NCBI GenBank assembly: GCA_014281115.1
Contig: JACONQ010000021.1
Span: 248,001 to 312,000, forward strand
Source: Laburnicola sp. R22_1
Lineage: Eukaryota; Ascomycota; Dothideomycetes; Pleosporales; Didymosphaeriaceae
Length of the DNA: 64,000 nt
Direction: 5' to 3'
A program made the translations under genes and the position numbers. Positions within the stretch are counted from its first letter, which is position 1, and every line of letters starts with the position of its first letter. Shown here one piece after another: positions 22,262 through 34,299 of the stretch. A model generated the notes under the pieces. The model saw only the letters and a program-made list of their open reading frames with translations. It was not told the origin of the DNA and did not search any database.

Positions 22262-22272
22262 ATCTTAGTATA
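22262..22272 (-). promoter_or_regulatory. Self-primer binding site of Gypsy-H
   Basis: On the minus strand TATACTAAGAT begins one nucleotide inside the 5' LTR and is the exact 11-nt complement of the predicted transcript 5' end ATCTTAGTATA. It does not resemble the 3' end of a typical tRNA primer, which would give a PBS starting TGG. In Tf1/sushi elements the first 11 nt of the RNA fold back onto the PBS to prime reverse transcription. Confidence 0.75.
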
Positions 22273-22273
22273 A

Positions 22274-22550
22274 TGTAAGGGCGGTACACAGCCTTATAGG
22301 GAAAACCTCTTAGGGACAGCTAGTATGGTTAAAAGAGATAACTAAATTAAGACTATACTAAGATGGGGGATAAGGAAGGGAACTAGGGGCCCTTACTTAT
22401 ATAGTGGGCGGCGTAGGGCACAGGCCCACGCGAACCACGCGCTAACACTAACTAGGAAAGGCGCCTTCTATAAGGTGAAAGGCGCTATTAGGGTGTGAAA
22501 GGAAAGGTAATGGTGAATGACTAGCAGGGAGGCAGCCACGAACCGTTACA
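22274..22550 (-). repeat. 5' LTR of Gypsy-H (promoter copy)
   Basis: 277 bp, carrying the promoter for this minus-strand element: TATATAAG at 22403-22396 and predicted start ATCTTAGTATA at 22364-22354. Most of its differences from the other LTR are G-to-A or C-to-T changes located here. Confidence 0.93.
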
Positions 22551-22555
22551 GGCAG

Positions 22556-23188
22556 CACTAGACTCCTTCTAAGTAAGTTTAGTAAGGGGTAGAGCCACTC
22601 TTAAAAACTCTATAATAAATATTTAGTAATAATTTATAAAACTAATAAATACCCTAATATTATGCACTATTTTAGGAAGTAGCTACTTTATAATTATTAT
22701 TATATAGTCTTTATATACCTTAACTTCTTTTTAGCTAATAATATAGCTTAGGTACTCTATCTCTTTCTAATAAAACTTACACTTACTAAGTTTAATATAT
22801 AATCTAGCTTTATATAGCTTTTAGAGGACTTTTTCTATATACTATTTATATTTATCTTTTATATTAGAGAAGATAAGTATATTATCTAAATAGATAATAT
22901 ATATTATATTAATTAGTTCTACTAAAACCTTATTAATATGCTTTTAGAATTGTACTAGAGTATTAGTTAAACTAAATAGTATTACTAAATACTTAAAGTG
23001 TTTGTACTTTATATAAAAAGCTATTTTTATTTATTACCTTTCTTAATTCTTATTCTATAATATGCCTTTTAGATATTAAGCTTAGTAAAGAACTTTGCTT
23101 TTGCTAATCTTTTTAAGAACTTAGTAATTAAAGGTAATATATAATAATTCTTAATAGTAATTTTATTAAGGCTGTAATAATTTATACA
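22556..23188 (-). pseudogene. Gypsy-N reverse transcriptase remnant
   Basis: Strongly RIP-damaged. On the minus strand around 22910-22870 the palm motif reads YLDN-ILIFS (second Asp of YxDD changed to Asn), preceded by residues of the FGL-NAPATFQ motif and followed by thumb-like sequence. It is bounded by the Gypsy-H target duplication on the left and Pogo-M1's TA on the right. Confidence 0.6.
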
Positions 23189-23190
23189 TA

Positions 23191-25052
23191 ATATACTTTG
23201 CACTTAAGTTAATTATTCTATTAAGTTAATTACTTTGCTAAGACCCTACTAAAACATACTATTAGCAATAGTATAACGCGATGCCTTAACTATATAATAA
23301 ACTACTAGTGTTAAAAAAAGCGCGTATATAGCTTGCGATCTAGGCTATTAAATAAGACATAACACTTTCTTAGCAATGCGCTATAGCCCTCTATAACGTC
23401 TCTTAAAGTACACTTAGTAACTAACGCGCTAGAAAAATGTTTAGACGCAACTGTGCACCTAATAAAATAAGACTTACTATAAGAGAGGAGCAGATAATTA
23501 TATAGTATATACTTAATTTAGACGCATAAGAATTTCTACCCTAGCTTAATGCTATAAAAAATATAGCTAATTCTTTACTAGCTGCACGCTACTATAAGCT
23601 AGTTAACTAGAAATAGCCTTATAACTTTGTTAAGCGCTAGCTAAAGCTCTAAATTAAGTTTAATTAAAAGTACAACTATAAGAGAGCCTTTTAGAAGAAT
23701 TCTAAGGTAATATAAGGCTAGTTCTAGCTTGTAGAGAATATAAAGGCTAAGTATAGTATTCTAGATAAAGATATCTATAATTGTAACAAGTCTAGCTTTA
23801 TAATAGGCACAATATTAACTAGAATAGTAGTTATAGGCTCTAAGTGTTAAGGACAGCTAAAGTAGGTATAGTAGGGCAATAGGGAGTAAATAATAGTTAT
23901 CTAAGACATTAATATAATAGGATAGTAGATCCTACTCTTTATTATCTTTAGGGGCAAGCACTACCTCTCTGCCTAGTATAAGGAGAAGAATCTATCTTAT
24001 AATTAGGTTATTATAGTCTTTAAGAATAGCTATAAGCTTAGTCTATAATAGCTAAAGCACTTTAATAAGTATATAAAGAGGTGTACTACTAGTAGAGTAT
24101 GTTTACTTATTATTAATAGCTATAAAAGTTATAACTTGTTTAAATTATAGAATTACTATAAAAAGAGTAATATTATTACTCTTTATATACCTCTATATTT
24201 GTTGCACCTCTTATAGCTACTTAACGTAGGTTGTGTTACAATATTAAAGAAGGCGTATAGGCGCTAAGCTAAGAATTTAATACGTAACTATAATATATAT
24301 ATTATTAAAATTAAGTTTCTACCTTGCTTTATTATTACTTTTAAGACTTTAATTACTAAAAGTAATATTAAAGGAGGCTTTTAAAGTGCTAGCCTAGTGT
24401 CCTATAACCTAGAAGTTATAATATTACAACTTAATGTCCGCCTATGTACGCCTCTACTTTATACTATTCATAATAGTATATAGAAGTTATAAACTCTATA
24501 AAATAGTATAAAACTTAGATTATAATTAACGCTAGTTAAGTAGAGGATATAAAGGTATATAGATAGTTCCCTAACTTATATAGTTAAGGCAGCACAAAAG
24601 CTTATTAAAGGCGCTAAGCTAATAAGGCATTCTTTAGTATTAATAATTAAACGCAACACTAAACTTTAAGCTACTAATAAGACTACTATATAATGTAAAT
24701 TATATAAAAGAAAGTAAGTATAGCATAAAAAAGTCCTTATAGCTAAAGAGGGCTAGCGGCTAGCCACTTTAGAGGAGTTTAGGGCGCGCAGTAATAGGTA
24801 AAAGGCAAAGAAGAGAGTGCGCGCTAATAGAGGCAAATCTACTTAATAGCGCTATAGACGCTATAGTAAGCCTAGGCATAACAAAATAACCTATAAGTAG
24901 CCTATAGAAGTAGATTCTAAATAGATTAGCCTATTTAGACTATTAAAAATAGTTTATATTAACTCTATACTATTGTAAATAGTATAGAACTTAGTAGGGT
25001 CTTAGTAAAGTAATTAACTTAATAGAATAATTAAATTAAGTATAAAGTATAT
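23191..25052 (+). mobile_element. Pogo-M1 DNA transposon nested in Gypsy-N
   Basis: 1,862 bp with imperfect TIRs of about 62 bp (from ATATACTTTGCACTTAAGTT to AAGACCCTACTAA) and flanking TA (23189-23190, 25053-25054). A second copy, M2, lies at 45614-47577. The inner end of the TIR (ACCCTACTAA) is shared with the Pogo-D TIR. Confidence 0.88.
23281..24976 (+). pseudogene. Pogo-like DDE transposase pseudogene (Pogo-M1)
   Basis: From ATG 23281 the frame carries dozens of stops yet keeps the family order: RKMFRRNCAPNKIRLTIREE and YILNLDAQEFLP (CENP-B-like part), YNCNKSSFIIGTI (first site, Asn for Asp), LLIINSYKSYN (second site, Asn) and LLNVGCVTILKKAYRR (third site, Asn; 24223-24225). The C-terminal knuckle is reduced to YRRYSKPRHNKITYK, with Cys turned to Tyr and Gly to Arg, all G-to-A or C-to-T changes. 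It is inactive. Confidence 0.8.
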
Positions 25053-25524
25053 TAGTTTTAATATACTATTTTTTTCTTTATAAATAGAATTAGGGCTCTA
25101 GCTAGTAACTTTAAATATTATATCTAGTCTCTTTATAAGTAATCTGCAATATACTTATATAAAATACTTAGCTTATTCTTAGATAAGTTGTAGAGGGACT
25201 AAAAGGGTAGTTATTCCCTAGAGAAAAGATTAATACTTAGGTTAGTTGCAAAGTGTTCTATAGGTACCTTTAATTAATTACTATTCGCTCTATTAGTAAA
25301 CTCTTAGTATACTTCTGGCATTATAGTCTCTACTAAAATTATAGACATCCTATTATCTATATAGCTAATATAACGCGCGTATAATTTTATAGTTAAGTCT
25401 AATATTATTAAACTAAACTATTCTATATTTTTAAGGGCCACTTTAGTATAGTTAGATATATTTTACTCTAACTTTTCTTAGAATAATAATTAACCTATAT
25501 AAAAGTTAAGTTTTAGATTATATA
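25053..25524 (-). pseudogene. Gypsy-N fragment between protease and RT
   Basis: RIP-type sequence lying, in element order, between the protease (26720) and RT (22900) pieces of Gypsy-N. No motif is legible. It is assigned by position between Pogo-M1 and MITE-2. Confidence 0.45.
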
Positions 25525-26497
25525 CAGTGGGGTGACAAAAAAAGAATAATCTTTTTTTATACCTTTTTAAAAGGTAATAACTTACCTATTTAGTAATAAA
25601 AAATTATAGGATTTTTATATATAATAAAGAAAGTTAGTAACTTTAATAAAGTATACTTACGTAATGCTAACTAATTAGCGTTAAAAGGTTGTTTAGCCTT
25701 AAACATAGGGAATTTTTATGATCTCTTTAGAAATGTAAATAACTTTTTATTACGGTATTAAATTTTTTTATATTATAGTATAGTTTAGGTATATAAAAAT
25801 CTATCTATATATATATATATACAAATTTGAAGTATAGGTTATTTCCTAAAACTATTTTTATTTTAGATTATTTACTTTTTCTATTTTTAGCTATAGTATT
25901 ATAATATAAGAATCTAATTAATTCTAGATAGTATTATCTTATAGCTAGAAGCCGAATCTTAATTTTAAGGTTAAAAAAGTACAATATTACATGTATTTTT
26001 AATAAATTTTTAATTTAGTTTAAGGCCCTATAACTTTTCTATTACGTAATCCTATGGTCTATAATTTTTATATATGGTTATTTACTAGGTAACCTAACTA
26101 TATAAAAATTTATAGCTTAATAGCTATAGTTTTTTAAGTATACTTTTAGTAGGAAAAATAAAAACCTTAGACAAAAAAACATTTAGAAAGACAACCTATA
26201 CTAAAAATTTAAAATAATACTATGCTAAACTATAGTATTTATATATATATAAATTACCTTTTGTTATTCGTCTAAAAAAAGTTATAGGGGTTTTAAAATA
26301 GAGGTTTTAAAACCTCTATGTTTAGGTTCCTCTATATACCTAGTTTATAATTACTAAGCAAAATTTTAATAGATTACCTAAGACTATCATATCCTCTCCA
26401 TAATATATAAAAATTAAAATTTTAATAATTAGTTAAATAAAAAGTTATAAGCTTTAAAAAGAGTTAAAAAAACATTAGTTTTTTTGTCACCCCACTG
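25525..26497. mobile_element. MITE-2, uninterrupted 973-bp copy
   Basis: TIRs CAGTGGGGTGACAAAAAAA at both ends, TA on both sides (25523-25524, 26498-26499), no coding capacity. It matches MITE-1 (2795-5643 minus Pogo-D) along its length in inverse orientation, including the block of AAACCTCTA repeats around 26295-26335. Confidence 0.9.
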
Positions 26498-26499
26498 TA

Positions 26500-27900
26500 T
26501 AGTAATCTATAGTAATTCTAAGTATATCTTATACTTCCTTAGGTCTACTACTATATATAGAACCTAGTAGGTCTCTCTATAACCTTTAGCATTTACTAGG
26601 TGCACTTTAGCAATTATAGATCTATATATAGTAATATTTATACTATTTACTACCTCTACTATAAAGTCTAGTAAAGGTATTACTATTAGATTTTTCTTCT
26701 TTATAAAGTAAGTAGAGATTATATTAAGTTTAGTGCTACTATTAACTAGTGCCTTAACTAAGCCTAAATCCCCTATTATAGCCTATACTATTATTATAGT
26801 TAGTCTCTTTAAGTAAAGTATATTATAGAGCTTTCTAAGCTGCTTATCCTCCTTATACTTAATAATTACGGCTAATAGAATAGAGTCTAGTTTTACTAGC
26901 CCTTGCCTTTTTCTATAAACTTTAATATATTCTTAGGATAAAAAAGTAGGTCTAAATGTCTCTCTTTCTTATAATTAGGGGAGATATAGCCTTTTTACTA
27001 TAGTTTCAGTAAGTAACCTTCAGATTATCTTTATCCTTTTTCTTTTATATTAAGATAGACTATTTATAGTTCTTACGCTCCTTTCTACTATCTTTAGCTA
27101 GCCTAGCTAACTTAGTAGGGAGTGTTATTAACTTAGGCCTCTTTAATAAGTTTTTAGACTTGCCTTTACTCTTAGTAAACTACTCTTTCTCTTAGTAAAG
27201 GTAATTAGCAATCTCTTCTACCTCTATAAAAGTTTCCCTCTAAGAAGGTAGATAATATAGAACTTCTTTACGTAGCTTATTATTTATAAAAGCTATAAAT
27301 TTAGCTACCCTATAATACTTATTCTGCTGCTTAATTTTATTTTATAAAGAGAGAAGGTAGTTAAGTAAGTTTATTAAAGACTAACCTACCCTTTAGTAGT
27401 AGTTCTTTATTATTTTAAATACTGTCTACTAGCGTTCTAATAAAGTGCCTAGGGTATTAAGTATTTATTCTGTTAACGTTTACTAGATAGAACCCTATTT
27501 AGAATCTATCTATTATTGTTAATTAGAATATAACTTAAATTAACTTTAAAAGTCCTTAAATAGATACTATTTGCTAAAGGTAACCTTATAATTTTCTATA
27601 ATAAAGTGAAAAGGTGCTTGCGAAAAATAAAACTTATAATTCTACTTTTATTAGTTATAATTATAACAGCTCTTATAGTTATAGGTGTATAGTAGGAGTA
27701 GTTATAGTAAGGTACTTTATTTAGCAGCTACTAGGAATAATAAGGCTATAGTGGCTATACGTAGAGTACTAGTAAGCTTATTAAGAGCTGCTATATTGCT
27801 AGCTTTATATTATTATTAAATATTCTTAATATATTATATATTATATTATTCCTATTTTTGCGCGCCTAGTCTTATAATTTTATAAAATAAGCTACTCTTT
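26500..27900 (-). pseudogene. Gypsy-N protease and gag zinc-knuckle remnant
   Basis: On the minus strand near 26760-26715 the protease site reads ALVNSSTKLNII, a mutated ALVDSGATxNII (Asp to Asn, Gly to Ser). Further upstream, around 27030-26985, KGYISPNYKK is a mutated GHISPNCKK zinc knuckle of gag. The order gag-protease agrees with the RT and integrase pieces further left. The region beyond 27200 is probably gag, but no motif is readable. Confidence 0.6.
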
Positions 27901-30674
27901 AGTTAGCTTCTATTATATTTAGCTCTACCTAAGAGACTTATAAACCTTTAGGGCTATTATTAATTTTTTTCTTAGGTAGCCTCCTAAGTTCTTTTACTTA
28001 TTTTCCTGCCTATCTAATAGCACTAGCTTACTACTAAGTGTTCCTAGATAGGCTACCTAGCTTCTAGCTTATAAAGGCAAGGCGTTTACTAGACCTATAT
28101 ATTATGGGAGAACCTAGCCCTAATTAGGACTTAGTAGAAAGATAGATTAAGTTTTTATGCTAGAAGAAAGAAACCGCCTATTAAATCCTTAAGAGCTAAT
28201 TAGGTACTAGCTTACTACGTAACTTATATAGTGGAGTTTATTTTACTATATATCTCTCTACCTATAAAAGCTTAGCCCTATTAAGCTTTATACTAAACAT
28301 CTTTTTAGAAAATACTCTAAATATTCTATAGCGCCTTCTACTAGTAAGTAGAGATTAGGCCTACCTCTAATAGTAGGCTCTACTAATTACCTAGCTTTGT
28401 ATAACCTTAAAAAAATAGCCTATAAATATCTACCTATTTTTATTACTAATCTGCATATTCTACTTACTCTCCGCACTCTTATAATTTTTCTATAGTTTAG
28501 CTTCTTATTCTTCTAAACCCTAAACTATTCTTAAGCCTTTACTTAGCCTGCCTTATTATGCCTTCTTATTTTTAGATTAACTATGCCCTAGGCGCCTACG
28601 TATTTAGCTGCCTTAGTTCTAGTAGTAGGAGTAGCGGTAGTAAGCCTTCTTATTAAGGTAATAATAGTATAGGCTCTAGTAGTTTTAACTTTCTACTAGT
28701 GCCTAAAAGCCCTTTATTAGCGTATTTATTACCTGCTTATCTTTACATAAGTCTCTTGCACCCTAATAGTCTTTTAGACTAACCCCTAGAAAGTAATTTC
28801 TCTCTTAGACGCACGCATTAGCTTTAACATTATAGCCTAAGTTTTTATAGCTCTTGGATAGAGTGTTAGTAATAATAATAACCTACCTTGTAGTTTACAA
28901 CTCTAGGTAAATAGTTAAGATAATTTTATACTTTAATTAGACTATAACCTAATAAACTTATAATTAACGCCTTGCTTTTTTATTTTCTCTACTATAGTTA
29001 GGAAGTGTAATAATACAGCACTAAGAATAAGCGACTTATATTCTACTAGGCCTAATAGTCTAAATTATTAAATAATAAAGGCCTCTATTCTATATACCTA
29101 CTAAGTCTATTTGCTGCTGCTACCTAAGGATGTATTAACTTTACTTATTTCTCTATTATAGGTAATAACACTCTATTTTATAATAGATATCTACTACCGT
29201 AGTGTTAGTATTTCTAGTTTACTAATAATAATATAGAACTACTATTTAGTAGCGTATATATAGTCTACTACATTTGTAATAAAAGCGTCCTATACTTTTT
29301 TATTCTAAGTATGCTATATTGTCCCTCTCTTTATAGGCCTATACTCTAAATACCTCTTAAGTTAACTATTAAATAGGCCTTTATTCTTTACCTTTTAATT
29401 CTTTTTTATACGTTAAGTACGCGTTATAAACCTTAATACTTAGACCTAAGTAATACTTAGCTCCCTAGCAGTAATATTTATATTTAAGGGCCTTATAATT
29501 AGCAATAACCTTAAATTTCTGCCTTAGTTAACCCCTAACTCTCTAATTCTATATCCTTTAGCTTTTCCCTTAAATACTATTTATTTAGCTTCTTCCTAAT
29601 CTTCTTTTACGTAAGATTTACCACTATATATACTTATACTCCTAACTAGTCTAAAGCACCTACTCGCTAGGCTACTTTAAAGATAGGCCTATTAGCTTCT
29701 TAGATAGTTTTAGCACTACTTTTAGTCCTTGCCTATTATATAACTGCAATTTATATATCCTAAAGAAGGAAGAAGCTCTAAGAAGGTATTAGGCACGCTT
29801 TAACTATTAGCCTAATAGTCCTTCTTCTCCCTATAATACTAATATAGAAAATAAAGTCTAGACTTAAGTTTTCTAGAAGTTGCAGCGCTTTCTAAAGTAG
29901 GACTTCTTTTAAAGGCTATTATAGGATCTCTAAGTTTAGGCTAAAGTTACTTAGGCTTATAGATTTTATAATAAGTGTAAAAAAGAAAAAAAGTAGAAGA
30001 AGAGTAGTAGTTCTAGCCTATAGCTTGCTAGTAAAAGCTATAAAAGTCTTTTTTTGCCTAAAGGCTACTTAGACTTTAGATAGCTTATTAGTACTTAAAT
30101 ATATCCCGCTTTATACTTTACTTTTTTCCTTATAATACTATATTTTCTAGTCCGCGCCTATAAGCTATTTGCTTTTTAATTACTATCTATAAGTGCCTAA
30201 TTTGCCCTTAGAGTTTCTTACTAGTAGTAAAGTAGTTGCACTTTCCTTTAAAAGTACTACTACTTATTACTAGTCTAGAAGTAGTGTTTACGTATAAGCC
30301 TTACCTACTATAATCTAATAAAGCCTTATAAGAGAGTATATAACCTACTCTTTATATTCTTTTACTTCCTTTTTATACTACTATTCTAATTCTTCTACCT
30401 AATAATTTTAACTTTCTTCTTAACTATAGCTGCTGTTAACTTTTTTTAGTAGCTACACCTCTAGTGCTAGCAATAATAATAGTAACAGTAATAGTAAAGA
30501 AGGTAGCTAAGGCTTATAATAGCCCTTACTGCTACTTGTTAATAACACCCTATAACTACTTCTATTCTATTATATATATACCTATCTTAATTATCCCTTA
30601 GCTTACTAACTTATATCCTAGTTATTACTCTTTTAAATTAGCTATATAACTTTAGCACTATTTATAAGATTGTA
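27901..30674. other. RIP-degraded repeat DNA, unassigned
   Basis: TpA-saturated sequence with GC-richer islands (for example 28040-28120, 28560-28700). It may include the 5' LTR and leader of Gypsy-N or another retroelement. No LTR pair, TIR or protein motif could be established. Confidence 0.4.
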
Positions 30675-33141
30675 AGTGTTAAAACTATATTAGTAAGCAA
30701 AATAAATAATAAAATAACATGTTAGAATTTCGCTGTTATAATAAAAGATAAATAGATAAATAACTATAAGCTACCTAAAAATAAACTAAAATAGTCGTTC
30801 CGACAATAAGTTGCAATTAAAGCCAAAGTCAACTTTAAGTAACGCACAAAAAGTTTACTAAAAGATAATTGTAAGAAATCCAATATTATATGTATTAATT
30901 TACTTAAAACTAAAACCAAAATATTATATAAAACTAACCTAATAAATATTATAAAATACGCTATCGTAATATAAATAAGCTCGTAATTAATTTTTCTAAA
31001 TCAATAACTTTTGACAAACTTGTCGCAATCAAGCGCTTTAACAATTTTGAGCAATTGCTAAAAAGAATATACTAAACAAGGCAATATTATATGTATTAAA
31101 TTACTTATTACTAAAAAACAAAATATAACATATAAAAGACTTGTTTTATAATATAAAATACATTAGCGTATAATAAACTAAGGAGTAATAAATTATGCTA
31201 AAATAAGGCGTTTATTATTAACGTCACAACTAAGCAATAGTAAAACAAAGTTTGCAATAGCTCGCATATAAAACACTAGTTTGCATATAAAACACTAGTT
31301 TGTATATAAAACACTAGTTTGCATATAAAACACTAGTTTGCATATAAAACACTAGTTTGCATATAAAACACTAGTTTGCATATAAAACACTAGTTTGCAT
31401 ATAATAGCTTGCATATAAAACACTAGTCTGCATATAAAACAATAGCTCGCATATAAAACACTATTGCATATAAAACACTAGTTCAAACATTAGTTTAAAA
31501 CACTAGCACGCATAAAAGTTAAAGGCATAATTAAACTATACAAAACTAAGTGTTCGTTAGTCTAAATTATTTTGTATATAGATTGCTAGGTAGCCAGTTT
31601 ATTAAAATAAATCAACCAGTTTAACAATACCAACTCGATCACCTTCTTATCTATTTATCCACTTTTCACAATACTAAAAGTTATTAGCGCCTATAGCACT
31701 ATAAGTACTGGGTATAGGCTTTTAAAAAAACTATTTTATTTATTATTAGCTTAACTACTTTATTTCTTAAGGCGCAAATATCCTTGTACTATTTTTAATA
31801 ATATACTTATTAAAATAATTAATTTCTATAGTATATTTACACTATTTGTTTTTTATAAGCTATAAATAAAGTTTAGTTATTAACACTTACACCTTTTTAC
31901 TTAGCTATGGCTTCTTTAAGTAGTTTAGTATTACAAAGCTAAAAAAACTTAAAGCTAATAGAATAATATATAAAGTACTAGGACTTTTAAATTATAACTT
32001 AATTCTTTTAGATCTAGTATAAAAGTGTTAGACTTTATATACCTCTTTAATAGTATTAGCCTAGATATAAATATAGTTTTGCTACTAGCTTATAGGGTAT
32101 TCTACTTTTAACTAGCTTTACTTAGTACGGTATATTATATAACCTACTTTATATATAGATCTTCTTTAAATCCTAAGCTATAATTAGTTAAGTATTATTT
32201 TAAGATAATAGCTTTAAAAGGCTACGCTAGTGTACTACTATAGTAAGTAATTCTATAGCAATATTTCTATTTAATAGAAATAGGGTATTATTTTCTATAG
32301 CACCCTAAAAATAGTAAAATATTAATTCTTAGCTATAATACTACTTATTTATATCTAACACCTAGTATTATAAGCTACTATACTTACTACGCTAAATAGC
32401 CTAAATTTATATTTAACTTATTAGGTTACTATAATATCTTTATTTAACATTTATATAATATAACTTATATACTTAATTATTACTTATTTAAATAGTTACT
32501 ACGCCTAGTATAAATAGATAGTACTATAGTTATTTATCTTTACGTAGTAGCTATTTAGTATAGTTACTATATATATAGTTTATAGTGCCTATATATATAT
32601 TTAGCTTAGAGTAACTTAAATATAAGCTAGTAAGTTTATGTTTAGAAGTAGATACTTAATACTAGGGGTTTATCTAATAATTTTCTAGCTATAGTAAAAT
32701 AGGGGATCTTATTATCCCTTTAATACTTTTAGGCTATCTATATTATTTAGAGTATCTCTTTTATCTTAAAGTATAACTTTACATTTAGATTTCTCTACTT
32801 TTTACTATTAGGAAATATCTTTCTCTATAATCTATTAATGTAAGGGATTTATAGCTAGTAATATTTTATAAAGTATTTTTAGGCTGTTTTATAAAAAGAT
32901 TATATTATTAGATATAATTTCTAGTTTTATTATAGCTAGCTTCTTTATATTTATAAAATTCTATTTATTAAACTATAGTCCTACCCTCTTTTATAATCTA
33001 TTATAGTGAATACGTGGATTTTTTTAGTCGAAGTAGGCGCGCCAAGCTCGCTTAGCGAGCTTGGGCCAACACGCTAACCCCTTTTTATTAATACTACCTT
33101 GAAACGCTTTTCTGTGTTAACAATAGTAGAAGGGTTAACTA
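30675..33141 (-). repeat. F1: left arm of a 2.46-kb inverted repeat
   Basis: Reverse complement of 37849-40312 with only a handful of differences seen (CAATAG/CAACAG near 33121; single-base length changes near 31790 and 32310). The outer third (30675-31690) is AT-rich but rich in CpA, so it does not look RIP-mutated; the inner part (31700-33000) does. The inner end holds the perfect palindrome CCAAGCTCGCTTAGCGAGCTTGG minus its centre base (33042-33064). No TIR, LTR or protein was recognised. The boundaries are where the two arms stop matching. Confidence 0.9.
31255..31500 (+). repeat. 19-bp minisatellite in F1
   Basis: About ten head-to-tail units of GCATATAAAACACTAGTTT with a few truncated or variant units (ending AATAGCTCGC). 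Perfectly mirrored in F2. Confidence 0.92.
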
Positions 33142-33389
33142 CTATTATTATAATATTTTTATTAGAAACCCCTTAGTCGTAAAAAAATAACCAAACTATA
33201 GTAAATATATATTTAGAATAATATCTAAAAGAATAGTTTTAGATTATATATAAATAAATATAGCATTTTATTATTTAGAAGTGTACTAATTACTATAAAT
33301 ACTTCTATACTAGTCTTTCCTTACACTTTTAAAGACTTCTTTTACTACTTTTTAATAGGAAGGTTAAGGTTAATTATAAATAGGCTCTA
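33142..33389. other. RIP-type stretch, nothing recognised
   Basis: AT-rich DNA between F1 and the K1 insertion. Its last 14 bp (33376-33389) form the left target duplication of K1. Confidence 0.45.
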
Positions 33390-33560
33390 GGACGATACTG
33401 TCGTGAAGAAAGTCGACGACGAAATCATTGCTATTTTGTGTATATTTTGTTACTACCACTATGTGCTAGGTACTAGGTTTTAGTGCCTCCTGTTTTACTC
33501 CTCTCTGTGTATAGTGCGGACTCGACCTTGGTTAGAATCTCCACACGACGAAGATGTTCA
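33390..33560 (+). mobile_element. K1: 171-bp truncated retroposon-like insertion
   Basis: GC-normal 171 bp ending (plus strand) CACGACGAAGATGTTCA and flanked by 14-bp direct repeats ATAAATAG(G/A)CTCTA (33376-33389 and 33561-33574). The right end is shared by all four K copies; the left end, GGACGATACTG, is unique to this copy. This is the least mutated K copy and the best consensus source. Confidence 0.82.
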
Positions 33561-33574
33561 ATAAATAGACTCTA

Positions 33575-34163
33575 GAATTAATTATTATCTTTTTTATTTA
33601 CTATAAAAATATTTAGTAAGATATTGTATTATAGTATATTAGCTTATATATATATTAACTTATATTCTTTAATATAGCTTTTTAATATAGTAAGAAAACT
33701 AGTTAGAAAGCTTACTTCATAGATAGCCTTCCTATAGTTATAAATAATAATATAATAATATACCTAATTTGCTGTTACCTTTTTACCCTTTATTAGAGAG
33801 CTTAAATAGGTTTGCTTAGTAGGTAGTAATAATATACTAGTACAGCTAAAGGACTACTTATGCCTAGCAACACTATTACTTTAGCCTATTTATAAAATAC
33901 AACGCCTAGCTATATTTAAATGTAATATTAAGCTTTCTAGTTTATTATTGTTTACTTTTATTATATTTAGACTATACTATATATTTCTATAAATATTATT
34001 ATTCTAGCTACCTATATAGACTATTTTATAGTAATAGTATCTTATACTATTAACTATAGTTTTTTAGTTACCTTATATAGTAATTTGCCCTCCTTTTTAT
34101 ATTCTAAGAACTACTATAAGTTTTTAATTATAAGAAATATTTGCGAATTGTCTCCATTATATA
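33575..34163. other. RIP-type stretch, nothing recognised
   Basis: TpA-rich DNA between K1 and L1. No coding or repeat structure was seen. Confidence 0.4.
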
Positions 34164-34297
34164 TAGCGTTAATTTATCTACCTAGGGGTAGGACGATAAA
34201 GGCTTTTATCTCAAATAATATAACAAAAAAGTAGAGCCCTCTGCTTAGTAATTAAAAAGAGCGTAAAAGGGGATTACAAAAAAGCGCGTTCGAACTA
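34164..34297 (+). repeat. L1: copy of a ~140-bp dispersed repeat
   Basis: Matches 41667-41812 and (inverted) 45932-46015: the shared core runs CTACCTAGGGGTAG, ATAAAGGCTTTTATCT, ACAAAAAAG, GAGCCC and GCGCGTTCGAAC. Flanking target duplications are not clear for this copy. A 10-bp palindrome CTAAG/CTTAG lies just beyond it (34299-34312). Confidence 0.7.
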
Positions 34298-34299
34298 CT

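Larger units (their letters stand above)
14131..22550 (-). mobile_element. Gypsy-H: full-length chromodomain LTR retrotransposon
   Basis: 8,420 bp. Two 277-bp LTRs (14131-14407 and 22274-22550) start TGTAAG and end TTACA on the plus strand; 5-bp target duplications GGCAG lie at 14126-14130 and 22551-22555. It reads on the minus strand: 5' LTR (right), self-primer PBS, tandem-repeat leader, gag with zinc knuckle, protease, RT, RNase H, integrase, chromodomain, polypurine tract, 3' LTR (left). The LTRs differ at about 12 positions, nearly all transitions, so the insertion is old enough for light RIP or deamination. It is inserted in Gypsy-N and shares its family with Gypsy-I (49078-56359). Confidence 0.95.
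9650..27900 (-). mobile_element. Gypsy-N: chromodomain Ty3/gypsy element in five pieces
   Basis: Coding remnants in minus-strand order run from gag zinc knuckle and protease (27800-26500), through about 0.47 kb of sequence (25524-25053), RT (23190-22556) and RNase H-integrase (14130-12137) to a chromodomain (9923-9770). They form one retrotransposon interrupted by MITE-2, Pogo-M1, Gypsy-H and Pogo-G. Each interrupting element has its own TIRs or LTRs and target duplication, which confirms that the host pieces were contiguous. Outer limits and LTRs were not identified, so the ends are approximate. All coding pieces are full of stops. Confidence 0.72.

Noticed and set aside
27901..30674. AT-rich blocks as mitochondrial or centromeric DNA
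   Set aside because: The bias is specifically towards TpA with CpA/TpG loss and includes mutated retroelement codons, which points to RIP; no centromere-specific feature can be recognised from sequence alone.
33042..33076. Possible Helitron 3' end (hairpin followed by CTAA)
   Set aside because: Homology between F1 and F2 continues about 65 bp past the CTAA, and no TC 5' end or Rep/helicase sequence was found.
33390..33560. K as a solo LTR (ends in CA)
   Set aside because: Target duplications are 14 bp, not 4-6 bp, the other end varies among copies, and no TG start is shared.
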